From Capnocytophaga granulosa ATCC 51502 (GTDB taxonomy: Bacteria > Bacteroidota > Bacteroidia > Flavobacteriales > Flavobacteriaceae): a DNA stretch of 64,000 bases. Below are positions 24,079-32,258 of the stretch, in pieces (the first letter of the stretch is position 1; each line of letters begins with the position of its first letter). Location of the stretch: positions 55,205-119,204 of the forward strand of contig NZ_KE150258.1 in the NCBI RefSeq assembly GCF_000411115.1, given 5' to 3'. The notes under the pieces were generated by a model. It worked only from the letters and a program-made list of their open reading frames with translations, was not told where the DNA came from and did no database searches. Made by a program: the position numbers and the translations under genes.

Positions 24079-27000
24079 TTAAAGTCCTACACGTAAAGTA
24101 AAGATAATTCGCTTAGGCGAAATAGGGGTATAGCCATTGGCAAGGTAGTCAGGATCGTCTCCGTTGAGTTTCTTGTCGGCATAGAGCAGCGCCACATTGG
24201 TAGCCTGTAACTTCATGCTGAGCAGGCGGATACGTGTATCCCTCAAGAAATCTTTGTCAAAGGTATAACCTATAGAAATCTCTTTTAGGCGGATATTATC
24301 ACCCTTGGCTATACGCACATCGGAATAGTCATAAGTGAGATAAGTACGTCTGATTTGATCCCAGCTGTATGTCTTTTCATACATATAGGTAGTATAGAGA
24401 CGTGGAATATTGGTTTTGTTCTCATCGCCAGGTACGAGCCAACGATTGTTGAGTTCTCGAGGAGCATTGGCATAGTCGTTATATACATTGTTCAAATGTC
24501 TTAGACGTACCACATTTCCGTAAGAATAGGTAAATACCACCCCGAAAGAAATTCCTTTGTAGTTGATTGTATTGCTAAAACTACCACGGTCAGTAGGAAT
24601 GAGGGTACCTGAGTATTTCAAGAAATCCACATTTCGGTTATCAAAACGAATACCACTCATGGTTACATCCCCGTTTTGATCACGGAAAGTAGGCAATCCG
24701 TTGCTAGCAAGTCCGTTGAAGGGAACAGAGAATAGAGATTTTAGTGGATAACCCTCTTTGGCAAAACCACCAGCCGATGTTGCATCGGAGGAGTTATAGC
24801 CCACCATATCAGAAATATTAGGACTGGTAAGGAGCTTGGTTATTTCGTTCTTAGCACGAGAGTAGATAAAGGAAGTACGCCAAGAGAAATCGTCGGTCTT
24901 GATATTGGTAGTTTCCAAACCTATTTCCAAACCATGGGTACGCATTTCGGCCATATTACCTTTCTTAACTATGGTACCACCTACCCCTTGGGTTACGATG
25001 TCCCCGATTAGGTCATAGCTGCGACGATTGAACCATTCGGCTGAGATGTTGATACGGTCATTGAATAAGCCAAACTGAGTACCTATGTTAAGCTCTTGGT
25101 TTTTCTCATAGGTAAGGTCGTGGTTTGCAGAATAAGAGATATTAAGCCCCAACTCTTGTTGCTTGGAGTTCTTCCAAGGTAGGTTTGGATAGATCTGGGA
25201 GAGAGAGTTGCTCACCGATGGTGCTACCGCAGTAATCCCAATAGAACCATAGATATTTAAGTGAGAAAGTGGTTTTAGGTACTTGAAGAAGCTTTCCTGA
25301 GTAACGTCCCAAGTAAGACCTGTATTCCAGGTAGGCATCCAGCGGATATAGCGAGATTCCCCGAATTGGTTAGAGGCATCATAACGCAAAGTACCACTAA
25401 AAGTGTAACGACCATTGAACGTATAAGAGGCATTACCGAAGAAAGCCTGATAGTTACCTACCGTATTATTAATGGTATAATACTTATTGTCATCCTCTTC
25501 TTGGCGTTTCTTAAATATCATATAGTTATAAGAACTATAGTAGCCTAAGTTATAGAGTATTCCAAAGTTTCTATTGACATCGTTGGTATATTTGGCATTA
25601 TCCATATCAAAACCACCGAATAGGGACAAGGCATGCAATCCGTCCTTGAAAGAGTCATTATAACTAATAGTAGCACGGAAGCTGTTGGCATTGGTCGTAT
25701 TTTCGGTTTTTCTACGGATCCCTCCTTCAGGAAGTACAGAGAGCGGTAAGGCGAAGGGGTCGTTAGGGTCTTTGTACAAGTTGGAATTATAGTTCCTTAT
25801 CACAGAGTTAGGCATATATCGGTAAGAGAGTGCCTCGTTGGAGTTCTCTGTTTTCTCCTGATTATAGATAGCTGATTGGTAACGAATAGCTCCCATAATG
25901 GCTGCTTCCACCTTAGGGGTAATCTTATAAGTAAGTTGTGCCTGTAGTCGTAAGTTTGCTATATCGGTATCCATATAAGCATTATCTATCTCATTGAAGA
26001 TATTATAAGGAGAATAGTTACGTGTATAGTAGGCCTTAGGGTCTAAAGTACGAGAGCTATAAAGGGCATACTTATAGAGCGAACCTGTGGAAGAGATATA
26101 AGGAGAGGTCTCATCGCGATAGGAAAGGTCAGTGATGACATTGAGGATAAATTTGGAAGAAAGGTTGTAGTTGGCATTGAGGTTTCCTGAGTATTGTGCC
26201 AACTTACTACCCTTAGTCCATCCTGGGTCTGCCAGTACATTGATAGAGGCATAATAGGTAGATTTTTCATTCCCTGAAGAGAAAGAAAGCGTATGGTTCT
26301 GCATCACAGAGGTTTGGAAAAGTTGCTTGAACCAGTTGGTATTTCGTCTTTCAGCTTCTTGTAGATAAGCCAAGCGACCTGCAGAAGTATTAGGCACTAT
26401 GGCATTTCCGTCAGGGCCGATTGTTTTGTGTAGTTCATACATTTTACCAATGATTCCCTTGGTCTGTAGGCCGGACATGCTTTCTGTCTTGAAGTGTCCA
26501 CCACGCATAAGCTCTTGCATAACCGACATATGGTCTTGGGAGTTCATGATATTATACTCATTATAGGTAGGAATGAGTCGATAGGTAGATTCATTCGTAT
26601 AGGTAATGCTGCTGGAGCCTGCGGTACCTTTTTTGGTCACCACTTCCACCACCCCCGCGATGGCACGAGGCCCATAAGTTGCAGTAGCAGAGGCATCATT
26701 GATCACACGGAAGCTCTCAATACTCTCTGCGGTAAGTCCCGGAATAGCTGATGCAATGAGCAACTTGGCATCCTCAGAAACCAAGTCTTCCGGCTTGAGA
26801 TCGATATCATCCTGAAGTGGTACGCCATTGAGCACCCATAGAGGCTTTGCTTCTTTGGAGATAGAAGTTTGCCCTCGTGAGTTGGTATTCATAGGCGCTC
26901 TTGATTCTCCTTTTGTGGCGGCTACCTCACCTTCTTTAAGCATAGTAACATCCACAACGAGGGAAGTTGGGGTCAGCTCCTGCGGCTGCATGCCTTTGAG

Positions 27001-27231
27001 CGCGAAGACTAAGGTTTGTCCCTTAGTGATTTCGAGGGTATACTTCCCATCGAAATCGGTGTACGTACTTTGGGAGGTGTCTTTTACACTGACCTGTACG
27101 CCAGCCAGTGGCTTGGATTGGGAATCTTTTACCAATCCAGAAATTTTCATCTCCTCTTGAGCTAAGGAGACATGCCATACTCCAAAGAGGAGTAAGAACA
27201 TGCACAGCAATCTGAATTTGACTGTATTCAT
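24079..27231 (-). CDS. SusC/RagA-family TonB-linked outer-membrane transporter (cluster 2)
   Basis: A protein of 1050 residues with signal peptide (1-25), a carboxypeptidase-regulatory-like domain (residues about 29-105: MKISGLVKDSQSKPLAGVQV; TDFDGKYTLEI), the TonB plug, and a beta-barrel ending PISPKRIIFTLRVGL. The frame is open 11 codons further upstream, but I chose the ATG at 27229-27231 because it matches the start of the cluster 1 paralog and opens the signal peptide. The pair shares most of the plug and barrel; the N-terminal domain is the main difference. Its 5' leader is interrupted by a 229-bp repeat element. Confidence 0.9.
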   Translation of the reverse strand: MNTVKFRLLCMFLLLFGVWHVSLAQEEMKISGLVKDSQSKPLAGVQVSVKDTSQSTYTDFDGKYTLEITKGQTLVFALKGMQPQELTPTSLVVDVTMLKEGEVAATKGESRAPMNTNSRGQTSISKEAKPLWVLNGVPLQDDIDLKPEDLVSEDAKLLIASAIPGLTAESIESFRVINDASATATYGPRAIAGVVEVVTKKGTAGSSSITYTNESTYRLIPTYNEYNIMNSQDHMSVMQELMRGGHFKTESMSGLQTKGIIGKMYELHKTIGPDGNAIVPNTSAGRLAYLQEAERRNTNWFKQLFQTSVMQNHTLSFSSGNEKSTYYASINVLADPGWTKGSKLAQYSGNLNANYNLSSKFILNVITDLSYRDETSPYISSTGSLYKYALYSSRTLDPKAYYTRNYSPYNIFNEIDNAYMDTDIANLRLQAQLTYKITPKVEAAIMGAIRYQSAIYNQEKTENSNEALSYRYMPNSVIRNYNSNLYKDPNDPFALPLSVLPEGGIRRKTENTTNANSFRATISYNDSFKDGLHALSLFGGFDMDNAKYTNDVNRNFGILYNLGYYSSYNYMIFKKRQEEDDNKYYTINNTVGNYQAFFGNASYTFNGRYTFSGTLRYDASNQFGESRYIRWMPTWNTGLTWDVTQESFFKYLKPLSHLNIYGSIGITAVAPSVSNSLSQIYPNLPWKNSKQQELGLNISYSANHDLTYEKNQELNIGTQFGLFNDRINISAEWFNRRSYDLIGDIVTQGVGGTIVKKGNMAEMRTHGLEIGLETTNIKTDDFSWRTSFIYSRAKNEITKLLTSPNISDMVGYNSSDATSAGGFAKEGYPLKSLFSVPFNGLASNGLPTFRDQNGDVTMSGIRFDNRNVDFLKYSGTLIPTDRGSFSNTINYKGISFGVVFTYSYGNVVRLRHLNNVYNDYANAPRELNNRWLVPGDENKTNIPRLYTTYMYEKTYSWDQIRRTYLTYDYSDVRIAKGDNIRLKEISIGYTFDKDFLRDTRIRLLSMKLQATNVALLYADKKLNGDDPDYLANGYTPISPKRIIFTLRVGL

Positions 27232-27339
27232 CTTTATATACTTAAAATAGATTTTTTCCATCAAAAGTTTTTCCTTATCACCGGCAAGACATATCTTGAA
27301 AATATTATCCTACTGAGAGCTTTTATAAATACCTATTTT

Positions 27340-27568
27340 AACGCGAGTTCGACGTAAGCAAAATTATATTTTTCTCCCACAGATTCCACGGATTTTCACG
27401 GAGAGAAAGATATAACAACTAAGTATAACTCCTTAATTTCCACGGATAAATAAGGCCTTTGGCCTTATAAAAATCTGTGTAAATCGCAACAGCACAATTA
27501 CACAAACATAGAAAATCTGTGAAATCCGTGAAAATCTGTGGGAGCTTTTGTTATATCGAACTCACGTT
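27340..27568 (-). repeat. 229-bp inverted-repeat element, copy 1
   Basis: The element starts AACGCGAGTTCGACGTAAGC and ends TTATATCGAACTCACGTT, so the two ends are inverted copies, continuing inward through CTCCCACAGATT and its complement. The centre holds a hairpin (ATAAGGCC/GGCCTTAT). It has no ORF. ATTTT stands on both sides, a possible target-site duplication. It lies between the promoter and the coding start of susC operon 2. Confidence 0.9.
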
Positions 27569-27586
27569 ATTTTAGAAAAAGGCTCG

Positions 27587-27594
27587 CAAATTTA
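27587..27594 (-). promoter_or_regulatory. -7 box of susC operon 2 promoter
   Basis: Minus strand TAAATTTG in a context (AAAAAGGCTCGCAAATTTACGA) homologous to the operon 1 promoter. It is 355 bases before the start codon because the 229-bp element lies in between. Confidence 0.55.
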
Positions 27595-27673
27595 CGAATT
27601 TTAAACGACATATTCTACAATAATTTGTTAATTAGCAAATAGACTAATGCGCCTATTAATCTATAAAAACAAA

Positions 27674-27713
27674 TTAGCCAATTAGTCAACGAACTTATTG
27701 ACTAATTGGCTAA
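27674..27713 (-). terminator. intrinsic terminator
   Basis: A perfect 16-bp stem (TTAGCCAATTAGTCAA / TTGACTAATTGGCTAA) with an 8-base loop directly follows the stop codon of the gene at 27716-28201 and precedes TTTGTTTTTATAG on the minus strand. Confidence 0.85.
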
Positions 27714-27715
27714 TA

Positions 27716-28201
27716 TCAGAACATCTTCTTAAAAAAGGAAGTTAGTTTCTCCAAGAATTTACTTTTATAAGGAGCATTTAAGTACCACTGCTGGAACTCT
27801 GGATGTTTGTACCCATGATTTAAACTGACCTCTACAATGAGCTGATAGTTTTTATAACAACTAATATTGTAATAAAAGTCTATACTCTCATCAAAAAATT
27901 GTATAGCCGAAAGGGTCATCATGCGTTCGAAGCATTCTTCGGTAGCCTCAGGCCTCCCATTTTTTTCATTACACTCATTAAAGCAGTCTATATTCTGATG
28001 TGCGAGATACTTTTTAGCTTTCTCGTCCAATGTGGGAAGATAGACCAATACATTGTTGGCCGTTTCCAATAGCTGCTGGAGCGTATAGGCATAGTTGTCC
28101 AAAATAATTTCTACTTTGCGTCCTTTATAGGCTACTGCAATTTCATAAGAATCAGGCACAGCCTCATTCTTTTTCAAGTCATTAAGGTGTAAAGATTTCA
28201 T
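27716..28201 (-). CDS. hypothetical protein, 161 residues
   Basis: I do not recognise this protein. It is soluble, with an N-terminal basic/acidic segment, a stretch resembling a small alpha/beta domain (YEIAVAYKGRKVEIILDNYAYTL split by charged turns), two cysteines in DCFNEC near residue 75, and an aromatic-rich C-terminal half (FYYNISCYKNYQLIVEVSLNHGY). The gene is a single transcription unit: a -7 box (TACCTTTG) about 50 bases upstream and a strong terminator just after the stop. Codon use looks like that of the neighbours. The setting beside immunity-like genes elsewhere in the window gives no firm clue. Confidence 0.65.
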   Translation of the reverse strand: MKSLHLNDLKKNEAVPDSYEIAVAYKGRKVEIILDNYAYTLQQLLETANNVLVYLPTLDEKAKKYLAHQNIDCFNECNEKNGRPEATEECFERMMTLSAIQFFDESIDFYYNISCYKNYQLIVEVSLNHGYKHPEFQQWYLNAPYKSKFLEKLTSFFKKMF

Positions 28202-28251
28202 TAAGTTTTAGTCTATATTATTACAAATGGAGTTGGTGCTCATTTGCGGGG

Positions 28252-28259
28252 CAAAGGTA
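28252..28259 (-). promoter_or_regulatory. -7 box
   Basis: Minus strand TACCTTTG, 50 bases before the hypothetical gene at 27716-28201; no TTG at the expected distance. Confidence 0.5.
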
Positions 28260-28395
28260 CGAATTAAAAACCAAATAACTCCTTATCTTTTCCTAACTTT
28301 AGCTTATTTGATATGTTAAAAACAACTAATTACTCATAGTCAATGATTTACAAATGTTAATTAACAATTAAACGTAAAAATATTCGCCCTTCCAT

Positions 28396-28428
28396 TTGTC
28401 CATTATTTAATTTATTTTCATACATTTG
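28396..28428 (+). promoter_or_regulatory. promoter of the SemiSWEET gene
   Basis: TTG-N22-TACATTTG, slightly longer spacing than the other promoters here, 34 bases before the start codon. Confidence 0.5.
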
Positions 28429-28462
28429 CAATATATTTAGAACCATTAAAAATTAGATAAAT

Positions 28463-28753
28463 ATGGACAAATTCGAAGAAAAGCAAGCCAGCGGAGAAAG
28501 CAAATTCATTCGCATTCTCAGTGTTTTAGCAGCTGTTATGGCTGTAGCTATGTATGTAGCCTACATTGACCAAATTCAAAAAACATGGGGTGATGCCACA
28601 GGGCCTTGGTTACAACCTTTTGTAGCAGGAATCAACTGTAGCTTGTGGGTAGCTTATGGTTTCTTAAAGCGAGACAGAGACTATCCTATTGTATTTGCTA
28701 ACCTTCCAGGTATCATACTTGGCTTTATCGCAGCCTACTCAGCCGCATTCTAA
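28463..28753 (+). CDS. SemiSWEET-type sugar transporter
   Basis: The 96-residue protein has the three-helix bundle of bacterial SemiSWEETs: helices near residues 17-36, 50-67 and 75-94. The second and third helices read INCSLWVAYGFLKRDRDYPIVFANLPGIILG (split by a polar turn), with the asparagine in the substrate-lining position and a conserved tryptophan. The usual PQ motif of helix 1 is changed: YVAYIDQIQ has aspartate where proline is expected. SemiSWEETs work as dimers that let small sugars pass down their gradient. The gene stands alone with its own promoter and a hairpin after it. Confidence 0.8.
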   Translation: MDKFEEKQASGESKFIRILSVLAAVMAVAMYVAYIDQIQKTWGDATGPWLQPFVAGINCSLWVAYGFLKRDRDYPIVFANLPGIILGFIAAYSAAF

Positions 28754-28769
28754 CCATGATTAATGAATT

Positions 28770-28800
28770 AATGCCAGCAGTGATTATCATTGTTGGCATT
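28770..28800 (+). terminator. hairpin after the SemiSWEET gene
   Basis: A 14-bp stem with two mismatches (AATGCCAGCAGTGA / TCATTGTTGGCATT) and a 3-base loop; the T-run after it is poor. It lies inside a 30-codon ORF at 28756-28848 with one hydrophobic segment. Confidence 0.45.
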
Positions 28801-28900
28801 ATTGCTAATTTCTATATTGATTTGCATTACTATCAAAAATCTTTATAATTGATATAGAGAAAAAAGATAAAAAAGTCTTTACTTTGCTATCCAGAAGTCG

Positions 28901-28908
28901 TACCTTTG
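28901..28908 (+). promoter_or_regulatory. -7 box of the Dps gene
   Basis: TACCTTTG 28 bases before the start codon; no TTG at the standard distance. Confidence 0.5.
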
Positions 28909-28935
28909 CACCGTTGAATTTAAAACCTTTAAAAT

Positions 28936-29415
28936 ATGAGTTTAAACAGTTTAGGCCTTAACAAGGCACAAGTAGAGAAAGAAATTGCATCACTTAACAT
29001 TTTGCTTTCTAACTATCAAACCTATTATCAGAACTTACGTGGGGTACACTGGAATATCAAGGGAAAACGCTTTTTTGAACTACATATAAAGTTCGAAGAG
29101 CTTTACAATGCCGCTCAAGAACAAGTGGATCAAATCGCTGAACGTATCTTAACCCTTGGAGGAGTACCTTTCAACACCTTAGCAAGCTATGTAAAACATG
29201 CTACTATCCCAGTGGGAGAAAACGTAACTGATGACGACAAAGCCGTTCGCCTTATCACAGACAGCATTGTAGCACTACTTCCTTTGGAAAGAGAACTACT
29301 TACCTTCTCTGATGAGATCAATGACGAGGGTACTAACACCCTTATCAGCAACTTCATCGTAGAACAAGAGAAAAACCTATGGATGCTTAAGTCCTACCTT
29401 AACGAGGCAATCTAA
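28936..29415 (+). CDS. dps: Dps-family ferritin-like DNA protection protein
   Basis: The 159-residue protein is a four-helix ferritin-like Dps. The intersubunit ferroxidase ligands are in place with the usual spacing: H38 and H50 (RGVHWNIKGKRFFELH) and D65 and E69 (QVDQIAER). Dps forms a dodecamer that oxidises and stores iron with hydrogen peroxide and shields DNA in stress. The N-terminal tail is short and not notably basic, so direct DNA binding may be weak. A single-gene unit: -7 box upstream and an intrinsic terminator at 29443-29475. Confidence 0.92.
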   Translation: MSLNSLGLNKAQVEKEIASLNILLSNYQTYYQNLRGVHWNIKGKRFFELHIKFEELYNAAQEQVDQIAERILTLGGVPFNTLASYVKHATIPVGENVTDDDKAVRLITDSIVALLPLERELLTFSDEINDEGTNTLISNFIVEQEKNLWMLKSYLNEAI

Positions 29416-29442
29416 TTTGCTTTAAGAAAAAATAAGTTTGTT

Positions 29443-29475
29443 AAAAAGGGCTGCCCCAAAAGGGCAGTCCTTTTT
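29443..29475 (+). terminator. intrinsic terminator of the Dps gene
   Basis: A 14-bp stem (AAAAAGGGCTGCCC / GGGCAGTCCTTTTT, one G-T pair) followed by GTTTTTA. Confidence 0.9.
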
Positions 29476-29621
29476 GTTTTTATAGCTTCTACAATTACAG
29501 CCATGGTGCAAATAGTAATCCCCCCTTCTGTCTCATTTGAAGCATTTGGTTTATTTTATTTCCTTATTAATACACTCATAGTTTATTTACTGTCTTCAAA
29601 TTCAACCACAAAGATATAAAT

Positions 29622-29850
29622 AACATGAGTTCGACGTAAGCAAAATTATATTTTTCTCCCACAGATTCCACGGATTTTCACAGAGAGAATAACGCAACAA
29701 CTAAGTATAACTCCTTAATTTCCACGGATAAATAAGGCCTTTGGCCTTATAAAAATCTGTGTAAATCGCAACAGCACAATTACACAAACATAGAAAATCT
29801 GTGAAATCCGTGAAAATCTGTGGGAGCTTTCGTTATATCGAACTTACGTT
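29622..29850 (-). repeat. 229-bp inverted-repeat element, copy 2
   Basis: Same length, orientation and nearly the same sequence as copy 1 (AACATGAGTTCGACGTAAGC to TTATATCGAACTTACGTT). AAAT is found on both sides. It lies between the Dps terminator and the 3' end of the outer-membrane protein gene; apart from it, the 477-base gap holds nothing I recognise. Confidence 0.9.
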
Positions 29851-29892
29851 AAATAATTTCTCTTGCAAAAAACTTTTGAGATATTTTTTCTT

Positions 29893-30672
29893 TTAAAATG
29901 ATATAAATACCCCTCCTGTAAAAATAGTATAGCCTTTGCGGATAGGGACTATAGGGCGGGTATGGTAGAGGTATTGGTAGGAAAGCCATACCCCAAAGTG
30001 CTCGGTAATCTTGTGACGGAGGTCTAAGGCGGTAGCCCAACGGGGATTGCCTATTTTGCTATCCATACGATTGTGCATATAAGCGCTGGCAATCAGTAAC
30101 CACTTCTCGGTAAACTGGAACTTAAGGCCTGTATGCAATTGAGACTTGATATTTCTCTGATACTCCCTCCCTTCAAAGCTATGGGGAAGCGGTACGCCAT
30201 TGTAGTTCCATTGTTCGTATTCGCCAAAAAAGCCTATGCCCGCGAACCATATGAAGTGCTCGGTTTGAACTAAATGAAATCGGGATTGTAGCCCCGCGGC
30301 CAATTTCAATTCCAAGCCTCTGGAGGGTGTCCATACGGATTCAGCAAAAGGATAGATCTCTATCGCTTTACGAATCATATAGCGATATTCCCCATGCAAG
30401 AAACCATTGTTGACCGAGGTAGTCTCTCCTGAGCGAATCATCTCTACCTGATTGAAAAAGGTCAAGGCATGCTTCTTTCTGACCAATAAAGTGATATTGG
30501 CATTATTTTTTAGCTGGAAGAAGTCCTCCCGCTCCGTTTTGAAATTGAACTCAGGGGCGATTGTGCCTTGTATCACCCGTGTTGTATCAATAGGTGTTGC
30601 CAGACTCTCTGTGAAAATTATCTGAGCCTCAGCCATAATTGGCGTAAGAAGTAATAAATAAAGAAATCTCAT
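29893..30672 (-). CDS. outer-membrane beta-barrel protein, DUF481-like
   Basis: The 259-residue protein starts with a signal peptide (MRFLYLLLLTPIMAEA) and then alternates hydrophobic and polar residues in the manner of a beta-barrel, ending in GGVFISF with the C-terminal aromatic typical of outer-membrane proteins. Segments such as YRYMIRKAIEIYPFAES and RGLELKLAAGLQSRFHL recall the DUF481 family of outer-membrane proteins. Function unknown. The gene is separate from the helicase upstream by a 75-base repeat-filled gap and from Dps by the repeat element. Confidence 0.65.
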   Translation of the reverse strand: MRFLYLLLLTPIMAEAQIIFTESLATPIDTTRVIQGTIAPEFNFKTEREDFFQLKNNANITLLVRKKHALTFFNQVEMIRSGETTSVNNGFLHGEYRYMIRKAIEIYPFAESVWTPSRGLELKLAAGLQSRFHLVQTEHFIWFAGIGFFGEYEQWNYNGVPLPHSFEGREYQRNIKSQLHTGLKFQFTEKWLLIASAYMHNRMDSKIGNPRWATALDLRHKITEHFGVWLSYQYLYHTRPIVPIRKGYTIFTGGVFISF

Positions 30673-30676
30673 AATA

Positions 30677-30750
30677 ATGGTTAATTGTTAATTGTTAATT
30701 ATTAATGATTAATGGTATTGATCATTAATCATTATTGGCATTAATCATTA
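30677..30750. repeat. heptad-period degenerate repeat with inverted halves
   Basis: TTAATTG, TTAATTG, TTAATTA, TTAATGA on the left and CATTAAT, CATTATT, GGCATTA, ATCATTA on the right, filling the gap between two minus-strand genes and reaching the helicase stop codon. Confidence 0.65.
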
Positions 30751-32145
30751 AAAAATGACATCTTCTGCAGCAAAGTTTATCAGGTATAGTTTTTTCTTGG
30801 CGCGTGTAATGGCTGTATATAACCAACGAAAATAGGCTACACTTTGGCCTTCGGGAAGGTAGGGTTTTTCTACAAATACCTTTTCCCACTGTCCGCCTTG
30901 GCTTTTGTGACAGGTAACAGCATAGGCATACTTTACCTGTAGGGCATTATAATAAGGATGTGTACGAATATTCAGCGGAGCTATAAAGCCCGTTTGCTTG
31001 TTATACTCTTGTAATATTGCTCGATATAGTTCGTTCTGCTCCTCATAGGTCTGTGAGGGGTTGGCACTGGTGAGTGTATCTAGGAGCAATATGGCCTCGA
31101 AAGGGTCTATATGAGGGTAGTCCAATAGCCGAATGAGCACATGAGCAAAGGTATTGCCATAGAGTCGCTCCACCGATTGTATCTCAAGCACTTCTATGGT
31201 ATCGCCATTGGCGATAAAGCCAGCGGTATCGGCCGCCCATAGGTAGTTGTTCTTGACCACCATCAGTTGGTCGCCCACACAGAGGAGTTCGTCGTACTCG
31301 AAGGCCACCTGTCGTATCTGTTGGTTATACTCCACGGCACGCTTATTGGCACGTACAATAAAGCAGGTCTCCTCCACCCCACTCTCCTCATAGGCTTCCA
31401 AAAGGGCGTCCTGCACCTCGGAGGCATTCTCTAGAAGTACCATATCCTTGAAAGGGGTTATACGCATACGGAAATTGTCCTTAAAGGTCTCTATACGCTT
31501 TCTTAGTCGGGTAGCATTGTAAAGGATACCCGATTTGCGCCCTTGTCTGACCACATCGGTAAGGACACCCTCAATGACTTCCTTATGATAGACAAAGGAA
31601 AGTCTATCGCTATCCAAGGCAGGACTTAGGGGGGTATGTATAGGGGGCAACTGTGCTGTATCGCCTATGATCAGCAAGCGGCAATTATCCCCTACATAGA
31701 CAAACTCCATGAGATCCGAGAGTAACGACCCCTGACCAAAGACACTCTCCTCCCCTATCATAGAGGCCTCATCCACTATAAAGAGCGTATCGGAGGCTTT
31801 GTTGTCCTTCAGTGAAAAGGAAAACATACCCAGCTCATCTATCGCCTGATAGATATACTTATGAATGGTAAAAGCCCGCTGAGCAGTGTAGGTAGTCATC
31901 ACTTTAGCTGCTCTCCCTGTGGGTGCCAGCAAGACTACCTTCTGAGAAAGCGCCTTGAGGGTCTTGACAAGGGTGTTAACCAGTGTGGTTTTTCCCGTCC
32001 CTGCAAAGCCCTTCAGAAGGAAAAGACTCTGGTCATTATCGTCGGCCAAAAAGCCCGCAAGTTCCTCTAAAACAGACTCTTGCGATTCAGTAGGCTCCCA
32101 CCCAAAGTACCCTAAAAGTAGCTCATAGATATCCTCTATATCCAT
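30748..32145 (-). CDS. RecD-like ATP-dependent DNA helicase (superfamily 1B)
   Basis: The 465-residue protein shows the SF1 helicase motifs in order: Walker A GFAGTGKTTL at residues 46-55, motif Ia around LLAPTGRAAKV, Walker B LFIVDEASMIG, motif III LLIIGDTAQLPPI, and near the C-terminus TCHKSQGGQWEKVFVE and YRWLYTAITRAKKKLYLI. It is shorter than RecD2 and resembles the compact RecD-like helicases of Bacteroidota. It should unwind DNA 5' to 3' in repair or recombination. A TATCTTTG box lies 18 bases before the start. The divergently placed gene at 32259 has its own box. Confidence 0.85.
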   Translation of the reverse strand: MDIEDIYELLLGYFGWEPTESQESVLEELAGFLADDNDQSLFLLKGFAGTGKTTLVNTLVKTLKALSQKVVLLAPTGRAAKVMTTYTAQRAFTIHKYIYQAIDELGMFSFSLKDNKASDTLFIVDEASMIGEESVFGQGSLLSDLMEFVYVGDNCRLLIIGDTAQLPPIHTPLSPALDSDRLSFVYHKEVIEGVLTDVVRQGRKSGILYNATRLRKRIETFKDNFRMRITPFKDMVLLENASEVQDALLEAYEESGVEETCFIVRANKRAVEYNQQIRQVAFEYDELLCVGDQLMVVKNNYLWAADTAGFIANGDTIEVLEIQSVERLYGNTFAHVLIRLLDYPHIDPFEAILLLDTLTSANPSQTYEEQNELYRAILQEYNKQTGFIAPLNIRTHPYYNALQVKYAYAVTCHKSQGGQWEKVFVEKPYLPEGQSVAYFRWLYTAITRAKKKLYLINFAAEDVIF

Positions 32146-32162
32146 ATGTTGATAAATAATTT

Positions 32163-32170
32163 CAAAGATA
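32163..32170 (-). promoter_or_regulatory. -7 box of the helicase gene
   Basis: Minus strand TATCTTTG, 17 bases before the start codon; this would give a very short leader. Confidence 0.45.
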
Positions 32171-32215
32171 AGAAAAATTTCTTTGCAAAAAAGTCTTTTT
32201 TTAAAAAAAATATTG

Positions 32216-32223
32216 TATTTTTG
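32216..32223 (+). promoter_or_regulatory. -7 box of the gene at 32259
   Basis: TATTTTTG 35 bases before the start codon in the divergent gap. Confidence 0.5.
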
Positions 32224-32258
32224 CTCATTGTTGCGAATTTAATACAAATACATATTAT

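Noticed and set aside
7739-27231. The two susC clusters as an assembly artefact
   Set aside because: The paralogs have diverged throughout, and one SusC lacks a whole domain, so they are true separate loci.
27340-29850. The 229-bp copies and internal CACAGATT words as a CRISPR array
   Set aside because: There are no regularly spaced short repeats with unique spacers, and no cas genes in the window.
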